Source of the DNA: Isoetes taiwanensis | Lineage: Eukaryota; Streptophyta; Lycopodiopsida; Isoetales; Isoetaceae | Length of the DNA stretch: 64,000 nucleotides | NCBI GenBank assembly: GCA_021234155.1 | Contig: JAJEKV010000032.1 | Coordinates: 186,001-250,000, forward strand | Direction of reading: 5' to 3' | Part shown: positions 49,756 through 61,394 of the stretch, one piece after another | How the letters are laid out: each line of letters starts with the position of its first letter | Numbering within the stretch: position 1 is the first letter of the stretch | The notes under the pieces: model-generated | Databases searched by the model: none | Told to the model about the DNA's origin: nothing | The model's input: only the letters and a program-made list of their open reading frames with translations | Position numbers and translations under genes: made by a program

Positions 49756-50383
49756 CCTAGATTGCATAGGCTTCTTACTTTCTTTGTTTGGGTCCCATAG
49801 GCCTCTTGATCTCCCTGGACAAGAAAATTCAATTCAATTCTATATATAGTGTTATTCTCTCCCAAGGCATACCTTCTTTGTAGCATAGAGTCAACAAATG
49901 TATTGATCCAATGATAATTGTAAATGTTTAATATGTTTAAAAATGTAGATTCTTTTTGATCTATGTTATTTATTTCTATATAAATTTGTAAGTTATAGCT
50001 AAAGATTGTAATTTGTAACTTTATTTTAAAGGAAAGTAGTCTTTTGTTCAGTATGATTAATACATTGTTAATTTACCAATTTTTTGAAATTATTAAATCT
50101 CTAAAAATTGTTTATATTTTTTTTATTTCTTCGAGATTTATCATGTTAGGAAAATGAAGAATGATAAAGACTAGTGTGATGGATGGAACACGCATAGGTT
50201 AAATACATGTTAAAGGTAACTAAGGTGCCACACTATACCTTGTGCTTAAAAGATAAAATGAGGATAAGCAATGAGCGCTTGATCTAAAGCTTTTGGCATT
50301 GTGATTCAAAAGTTGGTCTTGCCACCAACAAATAATTATTAGGATTGAATTGTAGTCCTTAAGCCACCAGCCATTTATGTCCA
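49756..50383. other. glutamine synthetase 3' flank
   Basis: AT-rich, with no ORF of note. The 3' UTR and polyadenylation region of the minus-strand glutamine synthetase gene should lie in the right part (below 50,384). AATAATTATT on the minus strand near 50,340 is a possible but weak polyadenylation signal. Confidence 0.4.
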
Positions 50384-52594
50384 CTACGTCAGAATTGTAG
50401 TTTCTGCCAACATCGAGGTCACGACGTATGGGTCCATGTTGGAAGCAGGTCGCCGATCCTCGAGGTAACCTATAAATTGGTCCTTTGTTAGGAAAAACGA
50501 GATGGCAATTGTTTGTATATCCAATATCCAAAAAAAACACTAATGTACACCTTTTCCTTGTAGTTCAGTCTCGCGACCAACTCGAATAGATGCGCCACGA
50601 TTGGCTACACCCTACATATGCAAACGTTAGAATAAAGAGACAGCAATTTAAGAAAGAAAAAACACTTACCCATGAGAATGTATTGATATTAGCAGTTTCA
50701 TGCTTTCCCGTTAATCTCCTCTCGTTGCCTTCCCCGTAGGAAGCAATATGTTGTTTATGCTTGAGCTCTAGTTTCTTAATGGCCTGCTTGATAACTTCAA
50801 AGCCTCCCTCATTGCGCATAGACTTTGTGCTGTGAAGTTTAACGGAGGGTTAACAATGTTGAATTTCAGTAGAATTAAATGTTTGAAGTACCTGTAATTC
50901 GTGTGGGCTCCAGCACCATTCCAATCTCCCTGGTTAAAAGAAGTTATTGTAAATAAACATAATTGAACATACTAGCAATAAGTTGGAGGAGGAAACTTAC
51001 CTCTATAGGTTTTGGATCCAGTGAAAGCACAACGCCTGCCAGTTCTGTAATTCTCTGCGTATTTTTTCAGATTTGGTCTATTTAGCAATGTGTAAAAAGA
51101 TAGAACAATATGCATCCACTCAGTACTTTCTCACCTCCAGAATGTAACGCGCAACCCATATTTGATCTGCTGCGGATATGCCGACAGCAGGTCCTACTTG
51201 GAATTCCCACTAAGAGTATCGTATAGCACAAATTAGAACTTAATCCCACGAGGGGGGGGTAAGGAAGGGGAAAGAAAAGGAAAAAGAAACTATAGCCCCA
51301 CCTGCCCTGGCATGACTTCACCATTGATACCGCTACATTGAATTCCAGCATATAAACAAGCTTTGTAATGTGCATCTACAATATCTCGACCCCAAGCTTT
51401 GTCTGCTCCTATACCGCAGTAATATGGCCCCTAAGAATCTCAAGGGTCAGCCCTTGGAACCTTACAAAAAAAACTGTAGTTTATTCACCTAAAGGTTAAT
51501 CACCTGAGGGCCCGGATAACCATTGACTGGCCATCCGAGTGGCCACCTAACATCCTTCTGAAGCAGTGTATATTCCTGTTCAATTCCAAACCTGAACCAC
51601 ATTTGGTCCATTTAGTTAAGCATATTACATGCTGTAGGTTGTTAAATAGTAGCTTACCAAGTTTCTTCCTCAATTACAGCTTTTTGGTTGAAAATCTGAG
51701 CAGCTTGATATCTCTTGTTGGTTGGAATAGGTTCTCCTGCGGGAGTATATGTATCACACATGACCTATATAAAGCAAGAACTATTCAGATCCTATGCTCC
51801 CAAATGCAGAACATATAAGATGTACTTACCAGAATGTTATTCCCTCTTCTAAAGGGATCTTTGTAGATTGCTTGCGGGCTGCAAATGAGGTTAAAATATA
51901 AGATTTACGAACGAATTTTTTCAATTTAATATGTGAATTTACAAACGTACTATAATATGACTTCGCTGTCACTTCCAGGAGCCTGACCGGTGCTTGAGCC
52001 ATCATAATTCCATCTAGGCAGCTCTTGTGGATGCTTTACTGGCTTCTTAAGAGTCTGCGAACATACACATAAATTCAGATATCATTTAGGCCCAAAATGA
52101 TGAATTCCTACTTTACAACGCAATGCGATTCATACAAAGCCTCCAATGAAGACTTTCTACTGCATCTACCGGAAAATCACAACATAAATGGCATTAGATA
52201 CGTACTCTTGCTTTGCTTCTAAGATCCAATCCATGTCCACCAATCCTGAACACAAATAGGCCGACAATAAGTGTAAGATTTCTCAAAAACTTCAACAAAT
52301 TGCAAAACCATCAGAAAAAACGTATAACAAGTCAAAATGCAAAAAGAATCACCAGATATATTCGGCAATAATCTCTGATTTACCGGATTCATTGATGTCA
52401 AGCTTAAGAAGATCGTCAAGCTGAGAATTGGAGGCAGAACAGACACAAACAAGGCGAGGAAGTTGAGAAAAGGCGGATTTAGGAAGGTGGACGGATCGGA
52501 TGGGCTGGCCAATGAAGGGGGAAAACAGAGTTGGCGCATTACGGCGAAGGTCTGCATTGGCAGAAACAGAGAGCAAGCGGCAAGACGAACTCAT
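50384..52594 (-). CDS. GLN2: glutamine synthetase, plastid type (13 coding exons, complete)
   Basis: Joins ammonium to glutamate using ATP. Exons (minus strand): 52594-52353, 52245-52206, 52054-51951, 51878-51830, 51764-51658, 51591-51504, 51430-51302, 51209-51135, 51054-51001, 50929-50892, 50829-50670, 50611-50551 and 50469-50384. All introns are GT-AG and all phases join, giving 1,233 bases (410 residues plus stop). Residues 1 to about 57 are Ser/Arg/Ala-rich without acids near the start, fitting a chloroplast transit peptide. The mature part starts near [12 protein letters not shown]. Core motifs are complete: [77 protein letters not shown] and [13 protein letters not shown]. It ends [11 protein letters not shown], without the C-terminal tail seen in angiosperm GS2. 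The start is the first ATG of an open exon, preceded by 5' UTR-like text. A recent cytosolic-type origin with an added leader cannot be excluded. Confidence 0.95.
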
Positions 52595-52599
52595 CTTGT

Positions 52600-52700
52600 A
52601 AAAATGGGATTACAGAGAGAAAACGAACGAAACGAAAGAACCCTAATTAAAGAAAAAGGGCTCCTGCCTATTTAATCCATTAAATGATAAGATAGATGTG
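52600..52700 (-). promoter_or_regulatory. putative promoter/5' UTR of the glutamine synthetase gene
   Basis: On the minus strand GATTAAATAGG (52,678-52,668) lies about 75 bases before the ATG and could serve as TATA box. TTAATTAGGGTTCTTTCG follows, and AGGGTT is common in plant leaders. GATAAGAT occurs at about 52,688 (plus strand), the I-box core found in light-responsive plant promoters. These are motif matches only; no transcript start can be seen. Confidence 0.35.
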
Positions 52701-55234
52701 GGCATGTTGTTTGCTCTTGGGACGTGCAAGAGCCTTTCGTTTAAAGGTCAATCAAAGCCTTCACATGTCCACCCATTTTAAAACCCCCTTGAACAGATTA
52801 AACAAGTGCTTTTATCACTAGTAGTGATATAGTGCAATGTTCTTATTTTGGAAGCTTGTGCATTTGCATTAGTCAATGGTCTTTCCAATTATAAGTGTTT
52901 AGAGTAGGTTAATTATTGTCATGTACACGAAAGATGCATCGATCTTCCGCATACATGTTATTTAAACCCCAAGACGTCATAAGTTGAAACTGCATTGCTG
53001 TGTAGGATTCCTTCTTATTTCATTTTCCCTACATCCATGCACTAGACCATCATTAGCATCATTACTCTCAGGCCATGCCCCCATTCACTATGTCCTGAAG
53101 TCACAGTTTCCAATTGACTAATCTATATTAGGGACCTGGCATATGCAATATACAATCTACACAATTTTAGGATTTTGTATGAACATCGATGAATATTATC
53201 GCTCTAATGGTGGCAATCAAAGTGGATTTCTAATAAGATTCCAGTGGATTTAAGAGCGAGCAAACAAGGCGGTCGCAAGTCGTAGCAAATTTTGGAGATC
53301 AAAGATGTTTTGTATTGGAATTTTCGTTCTCTAGAGGTATTTTACTAATTGACTTTGCAAGATCTGTTGGTGCAAGGCAATGTCCACGTCATAATAGCTG
53401 TTAGAATATATGTCATGAACGTATAGATCAACAATTGATGACATATGTGACCATGCTAATATGTCAATCTTAGTTATATGAGGAGTATGTAGTTAAGTTT
53501 AGAGATGCGTCTTTTTGTTGGTTGTTCCCTATATGCCACCATGTTGGACTTATCATTCTATTTAATCTATATTCTCTATTGCATTATATATTTAAGATCA
53601 GATCTCAGGCTCTGAATTAATCGTAGAGAAACTAACGGCAATGCAAAGAGAAATAAGAGCATTTGAAGAATCAAGTTGTTTTATTATGGAAGAAGAATCT
53701 ATAGAGAGTTGTTTCCTTAAAAAAAATTAACAAGCAAGAAGAACTGCTTTTGAGAATGCAAGGTCTTACAAATAAGAAGCAGAAGAATGGTTGGAAAGTT
53801 CTTTTTTGGAGCAGGAAGAAGCCAGAATGGGTTTATTATCAGCTTAGAAGGACATAGTCCTTGACGATCCTGAAATATCAAAAAGGGCATTTCATAATTG
53901 TTACATCTTTGCTTACTTTATGAATTGTTTTAGAACAAGGTGTTGTTGCACCACGAGTTGTCTATTTGGAGCAGTTTAGTTGTTTTTGGTACAAATAAAA
54001 GGGCTCACAAGAGAGAATTAGAACTACAGTATTTTGAGCCCGAGTTGTGGTATATCCAGCCTTTTTTAGTCTATATCCATCCATTCGTTATTAACCATTG
54101 TGCACTTCGCAGTTTAAACCTAGAACCAAATGTTTTGGGCCATTTTTTTATTGATCTGGCTCTATCTAAGCTCAAATCGTTTCCTCTCTTCATTAATCTA
54201 GTGCTAGAAAAGCAAACTAAGTGATTGGAAGGACTTTTGAAGCAAGTCAAGCAGCCTACAGAGTTGCAAGAACAATTTGACCAAATATCGCAATTTCGCA
54301 CCTAGCTTCTGGCCGAAAATACGCTTTCTTGGCCAGATATACACTTTTTGATCGGATATTCCATTTTGTAGCTGGATATACCATTTTTTTTGGCCGGATA
54401 TACCATTTTTTTGCTGGATATACCACTTGGCTGATAACAGGTGGCCAGATATACCAGCAAAAAAGGCTGGATATACCACATCCCGAAAATAGGGTGTCTA
54501 GAGAATTAGGTATAACTCAAGACTCTTAGATAAATGATGGAGCTTAGAAGCCAGAGTACCAAGAGAAGGCTCGGAAGGCAGACAAGTATTATCATTAAAG
54601 GAATTGTCTTGGTTCAGAGCATGTAAGAAAGGTGTTCCCGAAATTGAGTCGAGGATGTGATTTTAGTGTTTGATATAAATGTAAATACTTTTCAGGTATG
54701 GACATAATTTTCCTCATTGAAACGTGAGAGCAATCGCAAAAAGCTCCTTCACTTCACAGGTATGGTTTTAAAATAGGGGTTTTACCTTAAGAATCGCGCC
54801 ATCCTTATAAACTTTCGGTGACAAAAAAATAAATTTCAGGGATTGTTTGGATATTTTTGCAAAAACAATCTGGAAAATAGGCGTTAAAAGGGCTGAGATG
54901 ATTTTTTTCCTTCGATAATATCAAACCGAGGGGGTTTTCGACTACTATGGAACAACGCTTTAAAGCACAACTTCTTAGTTATAGACTTTTAGGTGCCTTT
55001 GACAAACCATTTTACGCACAATCTAGCGGCGCTCATTGCCAAGCCAAAGAAGTTGTTCGTACGTGGTCACTACTAGTTTTGGGATCTTGATTTCCTTCAG
55101 TGCTTTCATCCTACCTACATTCTAGCTGTCATGAATGGCTAGCAAGTCCACATAATCTATACCTTCTTCAGGTCTTCATCTCCACTTCTTTCTCCAACAA
55201 TCTATATAGCTGGCTGGGACTTTCTAACGTTTGC
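52701..55234. other. AT-rich intergenic sequence with one short-period repeat
   Basis: No ORF shows protein-family text; the longest plus-strand frame (53,940-54,224) is hydrophobic but unplaceable. The only structure noted is the GGATATACCA repeat at 54,305-54,485. Confidence 0.4.
54305..54485. repeat. GGATATACCA short tandem repeat
   Basis: Seven to eight variants of GGCCGGATATACCATTTTTT recur about every 20-30 bases (CCAGATATACAC, CGGATATTCCATT, CTGGATATACCATT, CCGGATATACCATT and so on). The repeat is AT-rich, non-coding and degenerate. Confidence 0.7.
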
Positions 55235-55507
55235 AATATGTAGCACCATAACTGAGGGTTTCAGGGGGATTTGATATGGATGTAAAAATAACAATTTTGA
55301 AACCATAGACCATATTTCAAAAACAATTGAGTGGGTTATTATAAGCAAAAAAAAAAACACAGATTAAAAAAAAAAGAATCACATTAGCTCACTGGTTATA
55401 TTGGTCAAAGTAGTCTTAATTAGGACATTAAGTATTTTGGAGAGGTTCGAGCCCCCACATTTCATATTCTAAAACCTTAGGCAAAGTCATATAGAAGCTC
55501 GCTATTT
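55235..55507 (+). mobile_element. dispersed copy of the 430-bp SINE-like element
   Basis: Starts AATATGTAGCACCATAACTG, the same terminus as the right edge of the tandem array (reverse complement GCTACATATT). In order it carries GGGGGATTTGATATGG, CATAGACCATAT, CAATTGAGTGGGTTATTATA, A tracts, CATTAGCTCACTGGTTATAT (A box), TTAGGACATTAAG, GAGAGGTTCGAGCCCC (B box) and TTTCATATTCTAAAA. It ends near AGCTCGCTAT. It is in the opposite direction to the array relative to the window. It lacks the last about 160 bp of the array unit (the hairpin block). A LINE tail begins at that point. Confidence 0.85.
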
Positions 55508-56999
55508 TTCTTTTCTTTGACGAACATGGACCTTTATTACTCAAAAGAATATAAAGAGTACATGGGGACTCAAAACCCAATGGAGAAGATGTCCACTAGA
55601 GCAACACTACCCACCACATACATAATACAGAAAAGCAGAGAATACATATCACCACGAGCATAACTGGCTATGAATAAGTTTGAATCTGAAAATATCACTC
55701 CCAAATGACACTCTTGATGTCATCCTTTAAGGAAGAACACTTGTACGCCTTTACAAATGTGACTACGAGCATCGTTAAGCACTTGCATATCTAAAAAGAC
55801 ATGTCCCTTGAAGATAAGGAGATTTCGTCTCTTCTAGATGGACCAGAGGATCAAACAGATGCTAAGTGGAAAGCCCTCTTTGCCAACTTGTCCCAAGAAC
55901 TAGGATAGACTGACAATAGGACATGCTGACTATTCAAGTCACAATGGAAAATGCTCAAAAGCCACTGCCAAGCAAGTCAAACATGGTGACACAAGAAAAA
56001 ACAATGCTCAATTGTCTCATTCCTCTGCATGCAAAGAGGGCAGATCACAAAGACTTCTGGACGAAATCTATGAACATCAATGTTTACCCGTATGCATCTA
56101 TGAATGATCTGCCACCATAAGATAGATAGCTTAGGATTGAGCAATTTATCCCATACCCATCGCCAGACTGCTTTCCGATGAGGCTCAGGGATAACTAAAG
56201 GCCACTTTGGTGATGGAGGCAACACTTCAGGATGAAGAGGACCACATACATCGAGTGCACCAAGTGCTCCTCCTTAACACTGCCATGAACCACCTAGAGC
56301 TGGGGAGCCACGTCTTGTGGATGTGGAGGAAGAGTAGCCGCTACTTTTTTTCAAATGCCATGGTCCCAACGAAGGAGGAGGAACTTCAATTTGAACTCAT
56401 TCCACGTCAACAATCTTGTCTCGTTATACCATGCAGATACTGTGAGCACACCTGCTACTCGCCATCGACGTGACATCAATGGATGGAAAGAAGAGACCAG
56501 GGGACAATCCGCCTGGCCGTCACCCAAAGGGATCCACCAGCAACAGGTTGTAGGATCTCTGTGGGCCATCGGATGGAACTGAAACAAAGTGCGCACAGTC
56601 TCCCAAGCAACTAGCAACCCCTTGAGGAAAGGAGATGCATTAGGATATGGAGAAAGTGGATAAAATAATGCCCATGGGAGGAGTGACTTAATGGATGGAG
56701 AGCCGATGGAAATACACATCTGTAAAGACTGGTGAATGAGATGCAGACCTGGAGAATTTTCAGCATTATTTAGAATTTGACATATGAACTTGGAAATCAG
56801 CATCTTGCTCTGGAGAAGAAAGTGAATCATCCCCAGCCCCCCACAAAGTTTAGGCATAATGCACTTCGCCCAACTAATTTTAACATCAGCTCCTTCTTCA
56901 GTGCCACCCCAGATAAAGTTTCTGACAATACGAACAATGAGCTGCATCTTTGTCTACGGTACCAACAAGATGGACGCCATATAGATATGTGTACTACTT
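55508..56999 (-). pseudogene. LINE 3' fragment, copy 2
   Basis: The minus-strand ORF of 198 codons (56,947-56,351) has NFIWGG, ISWAKCIMPKLCGGLGM and LPWALFYPLSPYPNASPFLK, the region after the RT palm in plant LINEs. A second frame (56,225-55,977) has the zinc-binding domain: WDKLLNPKLSILWWQI, then ICPLCMQRNETIEHCFFLC. The 3' end reads TTTGAGTAATAAAGGTCC and then an A-rich tail (AAAGAAAAGAAAAA, 55,522-55,509), so this is the true 3' terminus abutting the SINE-like copy. The 5' part (endonuclease, RT catalytic block) is absent, as in 5'-truncated LINE insertions. It is related to copy 1. Confidence 0.8.
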
Positions 57000-58269
57000 A
57001 GAACTGGGTAAAAGCATGCTACGGTGTACCACTTTTGGAACCCTCAAAAGTACCTACACTGGGTACTTTTAAAACTAACAAGGTTTAAAATGAAACGCAC
57101 TTATTTAAGAAGTGCGTTTGAAAGATTCCTTTATAAAAATTGAAAACTTAAAAAAAACACACAAAATAGGGAGCAAAATAGATTGTTGAGCAATTAGCAT
57201 TCGGGATACCCCCAAAAAAGCAACATTTTTAAAGCTTTTTCATTTTAAAAGAAGGGCAAAAAAAAAAAATGCTTGTTTTAAGGAGAGAGACATTAACTTT
57301 GATAACTCGGTAAGTATTTATTGTTAAAAAAGGAAAGAAAATATAGATTGTTTTTTGCAAGCTTAATAGAAGTACTAAAAAGTCAAACATTGGAAAGACA
57401 AAGAGTGTGAAATCTCGAGCAAGAAAGAGTTGTTTCAATTAAGCATTGTTAGAGACAAAGCTTTCGGTTTAAAAATCTTCATCAAAATAAATTATAATAT
57501 TACTTAGCACATAGTTTACAATGAAAGTGGTTAAGAACTTCTGCGTAGATAAATTTATACGAGAGGTGGCTCTTCGGTCCACGGGACTCTCGTACCCTTT
57601 GAGATCCGGCTCTTATGAAGCTTACAACGAGCGCCTCTCCTTCGATTCCAAACCTATTGGCACAAAGGTTTCCGCGGCTCTGCACCACGGGCTCAAGTCA
57701 ACAAACTCCACCTCCTCATCTCTTCTTCCCGTAAGTGGAGGTCTGTTATTTGATAAGTGCCCTTAGCATCGCCGGCACCGCTCTTTGCTCCCAGTTCCTC
57801 GTTTTCAGAAAGGATTCGCAAGAGCTTATCGGGTCCGATGAAGTTTACTTTATCTGGGTCTATGTCGACGAGATCTACATTGCGCCCCGCTTAAATGCGA
57901 ACTAGCCGTGGGTGCCTGATCCGAAAAGGGCATCTAGGATCCATCTCGGCAGAAAAACCATCAGATTACCATTTGCCGGGCCAGGTGGCTTGATATGGGA
58001 CACCACAGCATGCTTTGTCATTTTGTGGGTTCTTTAATTCGCAGAAATTTGAAACCAAAATGCATTGCAGGAGGAGTCTTTTCATTCAAGTGTTAAAATG
58101 AACCATGGTTTTTTGAAGCGCCCGTATTTGAAAACCTATATGAAAATGCTCAAACAGCTCACTAGTAGCGGACCACCACCATGACCCTTGACGTTTGTTT
58201 AAGCCTGCCAAGCAATATAGAAATTAGGGAAATTAGTAAAAAGAAACAAGGAAAAATAAGTTAGCCCGG
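57000..58269. other. spacer with hairpin; left flank of the palindrome-cluster element
   Basis: AAACGCACTT and AAGTGCGTTT (57,092-57,119) form a perfect 10-bp stem with a 7-base loop. A plus-strand frame at 57,521-57,766 (SYPLRSGSYEAYNERLSFDS) and a following stretch (DEVYFIWVYVDEIYIAP) look protein-like. I could not assign either, and frames break between them. The left limit of the element to the right may lie here. Confidence 0.3.
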
Positions 58270-58440
58270 TGGTGTGGCGTGTATAAACTTATACCGGTTG
58301 CCTTGTCATAAATTTATACACTGCAAGCCGTCGTATAAATTTATACGTGACATTGCCTTCTTTGTATAAATTTATACCACGGTTGTTCCAAGCTTTTAAA
58401 ATTTAAACCTTAAGGCGTGTGGTATAAATTTATACAGGTG
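58270..58440. repeat. TATAAATTTATA palindrome cluster 1
   Basis: Five copies or variants of GTATAAATTTATAC (near 58,279, 58,307, 58,331, 58,362 and 58,421), separated by about 25-60 bases of unrelated GC-richer text. The core 12-mer is a perfect palindrome and reads as a TATA box on both strands. Confidence 0.85.
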
Positions 58441-58449
58441 GAGTTACCG

Positions 58450-59300
58450 TAAAAACAAAAACGTTAATTGTGGAAGCTTACCAAGCGGTTAAGCCGCTGG
58501 CTGCACGGCTCCCATAGGTTTAAAGCAATCGGCGATCGCCCGGCTGTCGAATGAAAAATGATGACCCTCAGTTTCGGATGTCGTGACTTCTTTGAGGCCA
58601 TCCAGAAAGACCGACTTGCACGGAGTGAAAGCCTCCATCAAAAGCGCTATCCTTTATTTTAAATCCATAAGGAATATCGCTGCAATGCATAATGTAAAAT
58701 GTTGCTTGTCTAAAGAGTCCCAAACCTTGTACAATCACCTTCAACAACCCTGTATTGGGCGTCCGACCCAAATGTGGTAAATCTCTCATATGCAGTCAAA
58801 TTTGGAAGTGGCGACCTCTCTACCTGTTCAATTGCCTTTAACCTTTGCCTCTCTTCCTTGGCCCTCTGAACCGGGTTCAAAAATCCGATTGGGTAGCCCC
58901 TTCTTCTTGTTATGTAAGAGTAATGTGAGACAAAGGCACAAACACATAGCATATTTTTTGCAAAACTTACCCGCCACGAAGTTAGCTGCGTGCTCTCGAT
59001 GATCTTGTCACGTGGTACAACTTGGGTACAAAAGTTTGCACTCCTCCCGATCTTCTAGGTTGAGCTGCTTCATTAACTTCGGCACAGCAAGTGACAATGT
59101 CTTTCTTTTGCAAAGGGAAAAATATTGTAAGACAAAAAGGTAGAAAAAACATGGCATAGCAAGTGAGGCTTACGTTTTAGCTTCCTTGGCCATCTCGTCT
59201 AATGTGAATTCTTTGGCAACTACTTTTTCCAACGGTTAACAAATATTTCTTTGCTTTTAAGACCTCAGAATCTGCGTCCGGGTACAATGCTCATATTTTT
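58450..59300 (-). pseudogene. unidentified minus-strand coding remnant
   Basis: Minus-strand frames read NPVQRAKEERQRLKAIEQVE, SPLPNLTAYERFTTFGSDAQ, then LLKVIVQGLGLFRQATFYIM and CSDIPYGFKIKDSAF, a protein-like series with short frame jumps. I do not recognise the family. It lies between palindrome clusters 1 and 2, on the strand of the poly-Glu ORF, and may be part of the same decayed gene. Confidence 0.3.
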
Positions 59301-59467
59301 GTTTTGATTCACCACCTTTCTTTTGGTTTCTTTCCTGCGTCTTTAGCTTGTTCTTTGAGCTCCCCATCTTGAACATACAAAAAATTCTTTCTTGAAGATC
59401 CCCACAGTAAGCGGTCAAAGCGAAGTTTAGTCTTTGAATGGCGTAAGAGGATGGGACGGCGACTCAA

Positions 59468-59652
59468 CACTCGGTATAAATTTATACCGTGCTGGCGGCG
59501 GTATAAATTTATACGTGCTGTTGTTACACATAAATTTATACGACCGGTGCACGGTATAAATTTATATTGACTGTGCACGGTATAAATTTATATCACAGCT
59601 GCGGTATAAATTTATACCGCGGCCGGCCTACCGGTATGAATTTATACGTCGA
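59468..59652. repeat. TATAAATTTATA palindrome cluster 2
   Basis: Seven copies or variants (near 59,471, 59,499, 59,526, 59,551, 59,579, 59,601 and 59,631), spaced about 22-30 bases apart. Several are extended to CGGTATAAATTTATACCG. The spacers differ from each other, so the conserved part is the palindrome alone. Confidence 0.9.
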
Positions 59653-60383
59653 GGGCTACTACAAGATTCTAACCACGCTAAACATACTACAAAAGATTGA
59701 ATTGAATCTTTTACTTACTTGACCATCTCTCGAAAGCGAAGCCGGAAAGTAGTTATCGTATTGTTTGACGTACCATAATGGGCTTCTTATCGTAATCATA
59801 GCTCGAGGCAACACTTTCAGTCACACGAGCTTCTCAAGCTCTTGAAGCTTATTCTTGTTTTTTTGAAGTCCTCTCCATGCATTTGTTTGAACTCCACGCA
59901 CTCGATGCATGAATCGGATCTTATCTATTAGGCTCATTTTTACCAAAAGTCATTGTCAAGATTGTGACTTACGGCAATGACTTTTGCCTCTTCGTCTGCG
60001 GATACCCACGTAAATATGGGCTTCCACGCTTTTCCACACCTCGTTACGGGTTTCCTCCTTTGAGTTCTTTTCTAGCCTTGTAGCCGTATTGTGCCTCCAA
60101 GGGCGTAGTAGGTGTAATCTTGAAGTCTGCTTTTTGTAATCCCCGTCGATTGCATTGACTTCTATCAACCATAACAACTAGAGGACACATGCGCATGAGG
60201 ATTTCTTCTCATTCTTTGCTTAAGAATGGCCACATACCCGCGTACAACTTTCGGACCTGCGGCACTCGACCCCATCTTCATTTTTGGTGGCCTCTTGATA
60301 GTGCTTAGTGTCAAAGAAATGGTTTGTTTGAAGCCCGTTTGGTTTCATTAACCAGCTTGAGAAGCCCGGCTTATCTGCGGGCT

Positions 60384-60694
60384 TCAACGATAACCGCTCC
60401 GGGGAGCCGAACGGCTTGGCGGCTCCTCTATAGTCAAGGGCTTTGTTTTTCTAGATTTTTTCTTGGTAGGAGGTTTTATGTATCTAGTACGGGAATGCTT
60501 CCTACCCTTTCCCTTTGTGTTGGTTGGTTCCTCCTCTTCCTCTTCCTCTTCCTCTTCCTCTTCCTCTTCCTCTTCCTCTTCCTCTTCCTCTTCCTCTTCC
60601 TCTTCCTCTTCCTCTTCCTCTTCCTCTTCCTCTACCTCTTCCTCTACTACTTCCTCTTCGATACTACGAGGTACCTTAGACCCTTGACCAACAC
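60384..60694 (-). CDS. poly-Glu acidic ORF with basic nuclear-type motif (fragment)
   Basis: The minus strand is open for about 103 codons without needing an ATG: GQGSKVPRSIEEEVVEEEVE, then about 35 Glu encoded by a (GAGGAA)n run, then PTNTKGKGRKHSRTRYIKPP and TKKKSRKTKPLTIEE, then a stop at 60,384-60,386. The sequence on both sides of the repeat stays in one frame and looks like protein, unlike the Ser-only and Phe-Leu frames on the other strand. An acidic tract plus KKKSRKTK suggests a nuclear, DNA- or chromatin-associated protein. It ends upstream at an in-frame stop near 60,700, so it is an exon or a broken gene. The (CTTCCT)n run at 60,530-60,650 will vary in length. Confidence 0.45.
60530..60650. 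repeat. (CTTCCT)n microsatellite
   Basis: About 18-20 copies of a hexamer without interruption, flanked by single-base variants (CTACCT, CTACTA). It underlies the poly-Glu tract of the minus-strand ORF. Plus-strand poly-Ser and poly-Phe/Leu frames are by-products. Confidence 0.95.
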
Positions 60695-61394
60695 TTTTTT
60701 AAGCGACCTGACTATTGACATCAAAATTTCTACTACGTCCTGTAATGCGGGGTTATGTTAAAGACGGATCGATTATAAATTTATCGGAAAAGCACCCTAA
60801 GAATAACTACAAAGCCGTTCTTGTAATTGTCGAAATGTAATCGTTACGCGTCTTTAGGCTTGCACATGCTTATTCTAAACATTCTAGTATTGAACATAGT
60901 AGCCGGGGCCCTTGTCATGGTTACCACCGCATTAGAACTTCATCATCGTTCTGTAGCAACAAGTTTCATAATTTCGCCAATGAGGGTAATAATCATCGGA
61001 CTTGAACTTGCCCTTCCCCGATTTATTGCACAAGTAAAGATGCGATATCGGTGGGTTTGCTCTCTTTAGCTCGTGGGACGTACCAAAGTCGATCCTTTAG
61101 TTCATAAGTGCGTGGCTCGGTGGTGCAGCCTTTGATGATGACGCCCGAGAGCACAAACTTGATCTTAGGGCTGGAAAATCGCCAAAAAACCATTTTTACA
61201 CAAGAATATTAACCTTTTTCGAAGTTTTGAAACACAAAAACAAAAGAAAAAAGAGGATGAAAGGGCATAAAATCCACACTAAATTAACACTTTATTTGTG
61301 TCATTTAAGCTGGAAACACAACAATATTACGAAAATATTAAGGTTGGGACCATTCGTTGAGCATCGGACATCAAAAAATCTGAAATAATTTCGA

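Noticed and set aside
57840-57900. Copia-type reverse transcriptase suggested by IWVYVDEIYIAP
   Set aside because: It resembles the YVDD box only loosely (YVDE), with no neighbouring RT blocks in any frame.
60463-60687. Plus-strand poly-Ser and poly-Phe/Leu ORFs
   Set aside because: They exist only because the (CTTCCT)n microsatellite has no stops; their flanks are not protein-like. The minus-strand Glu frame is the better candidate.
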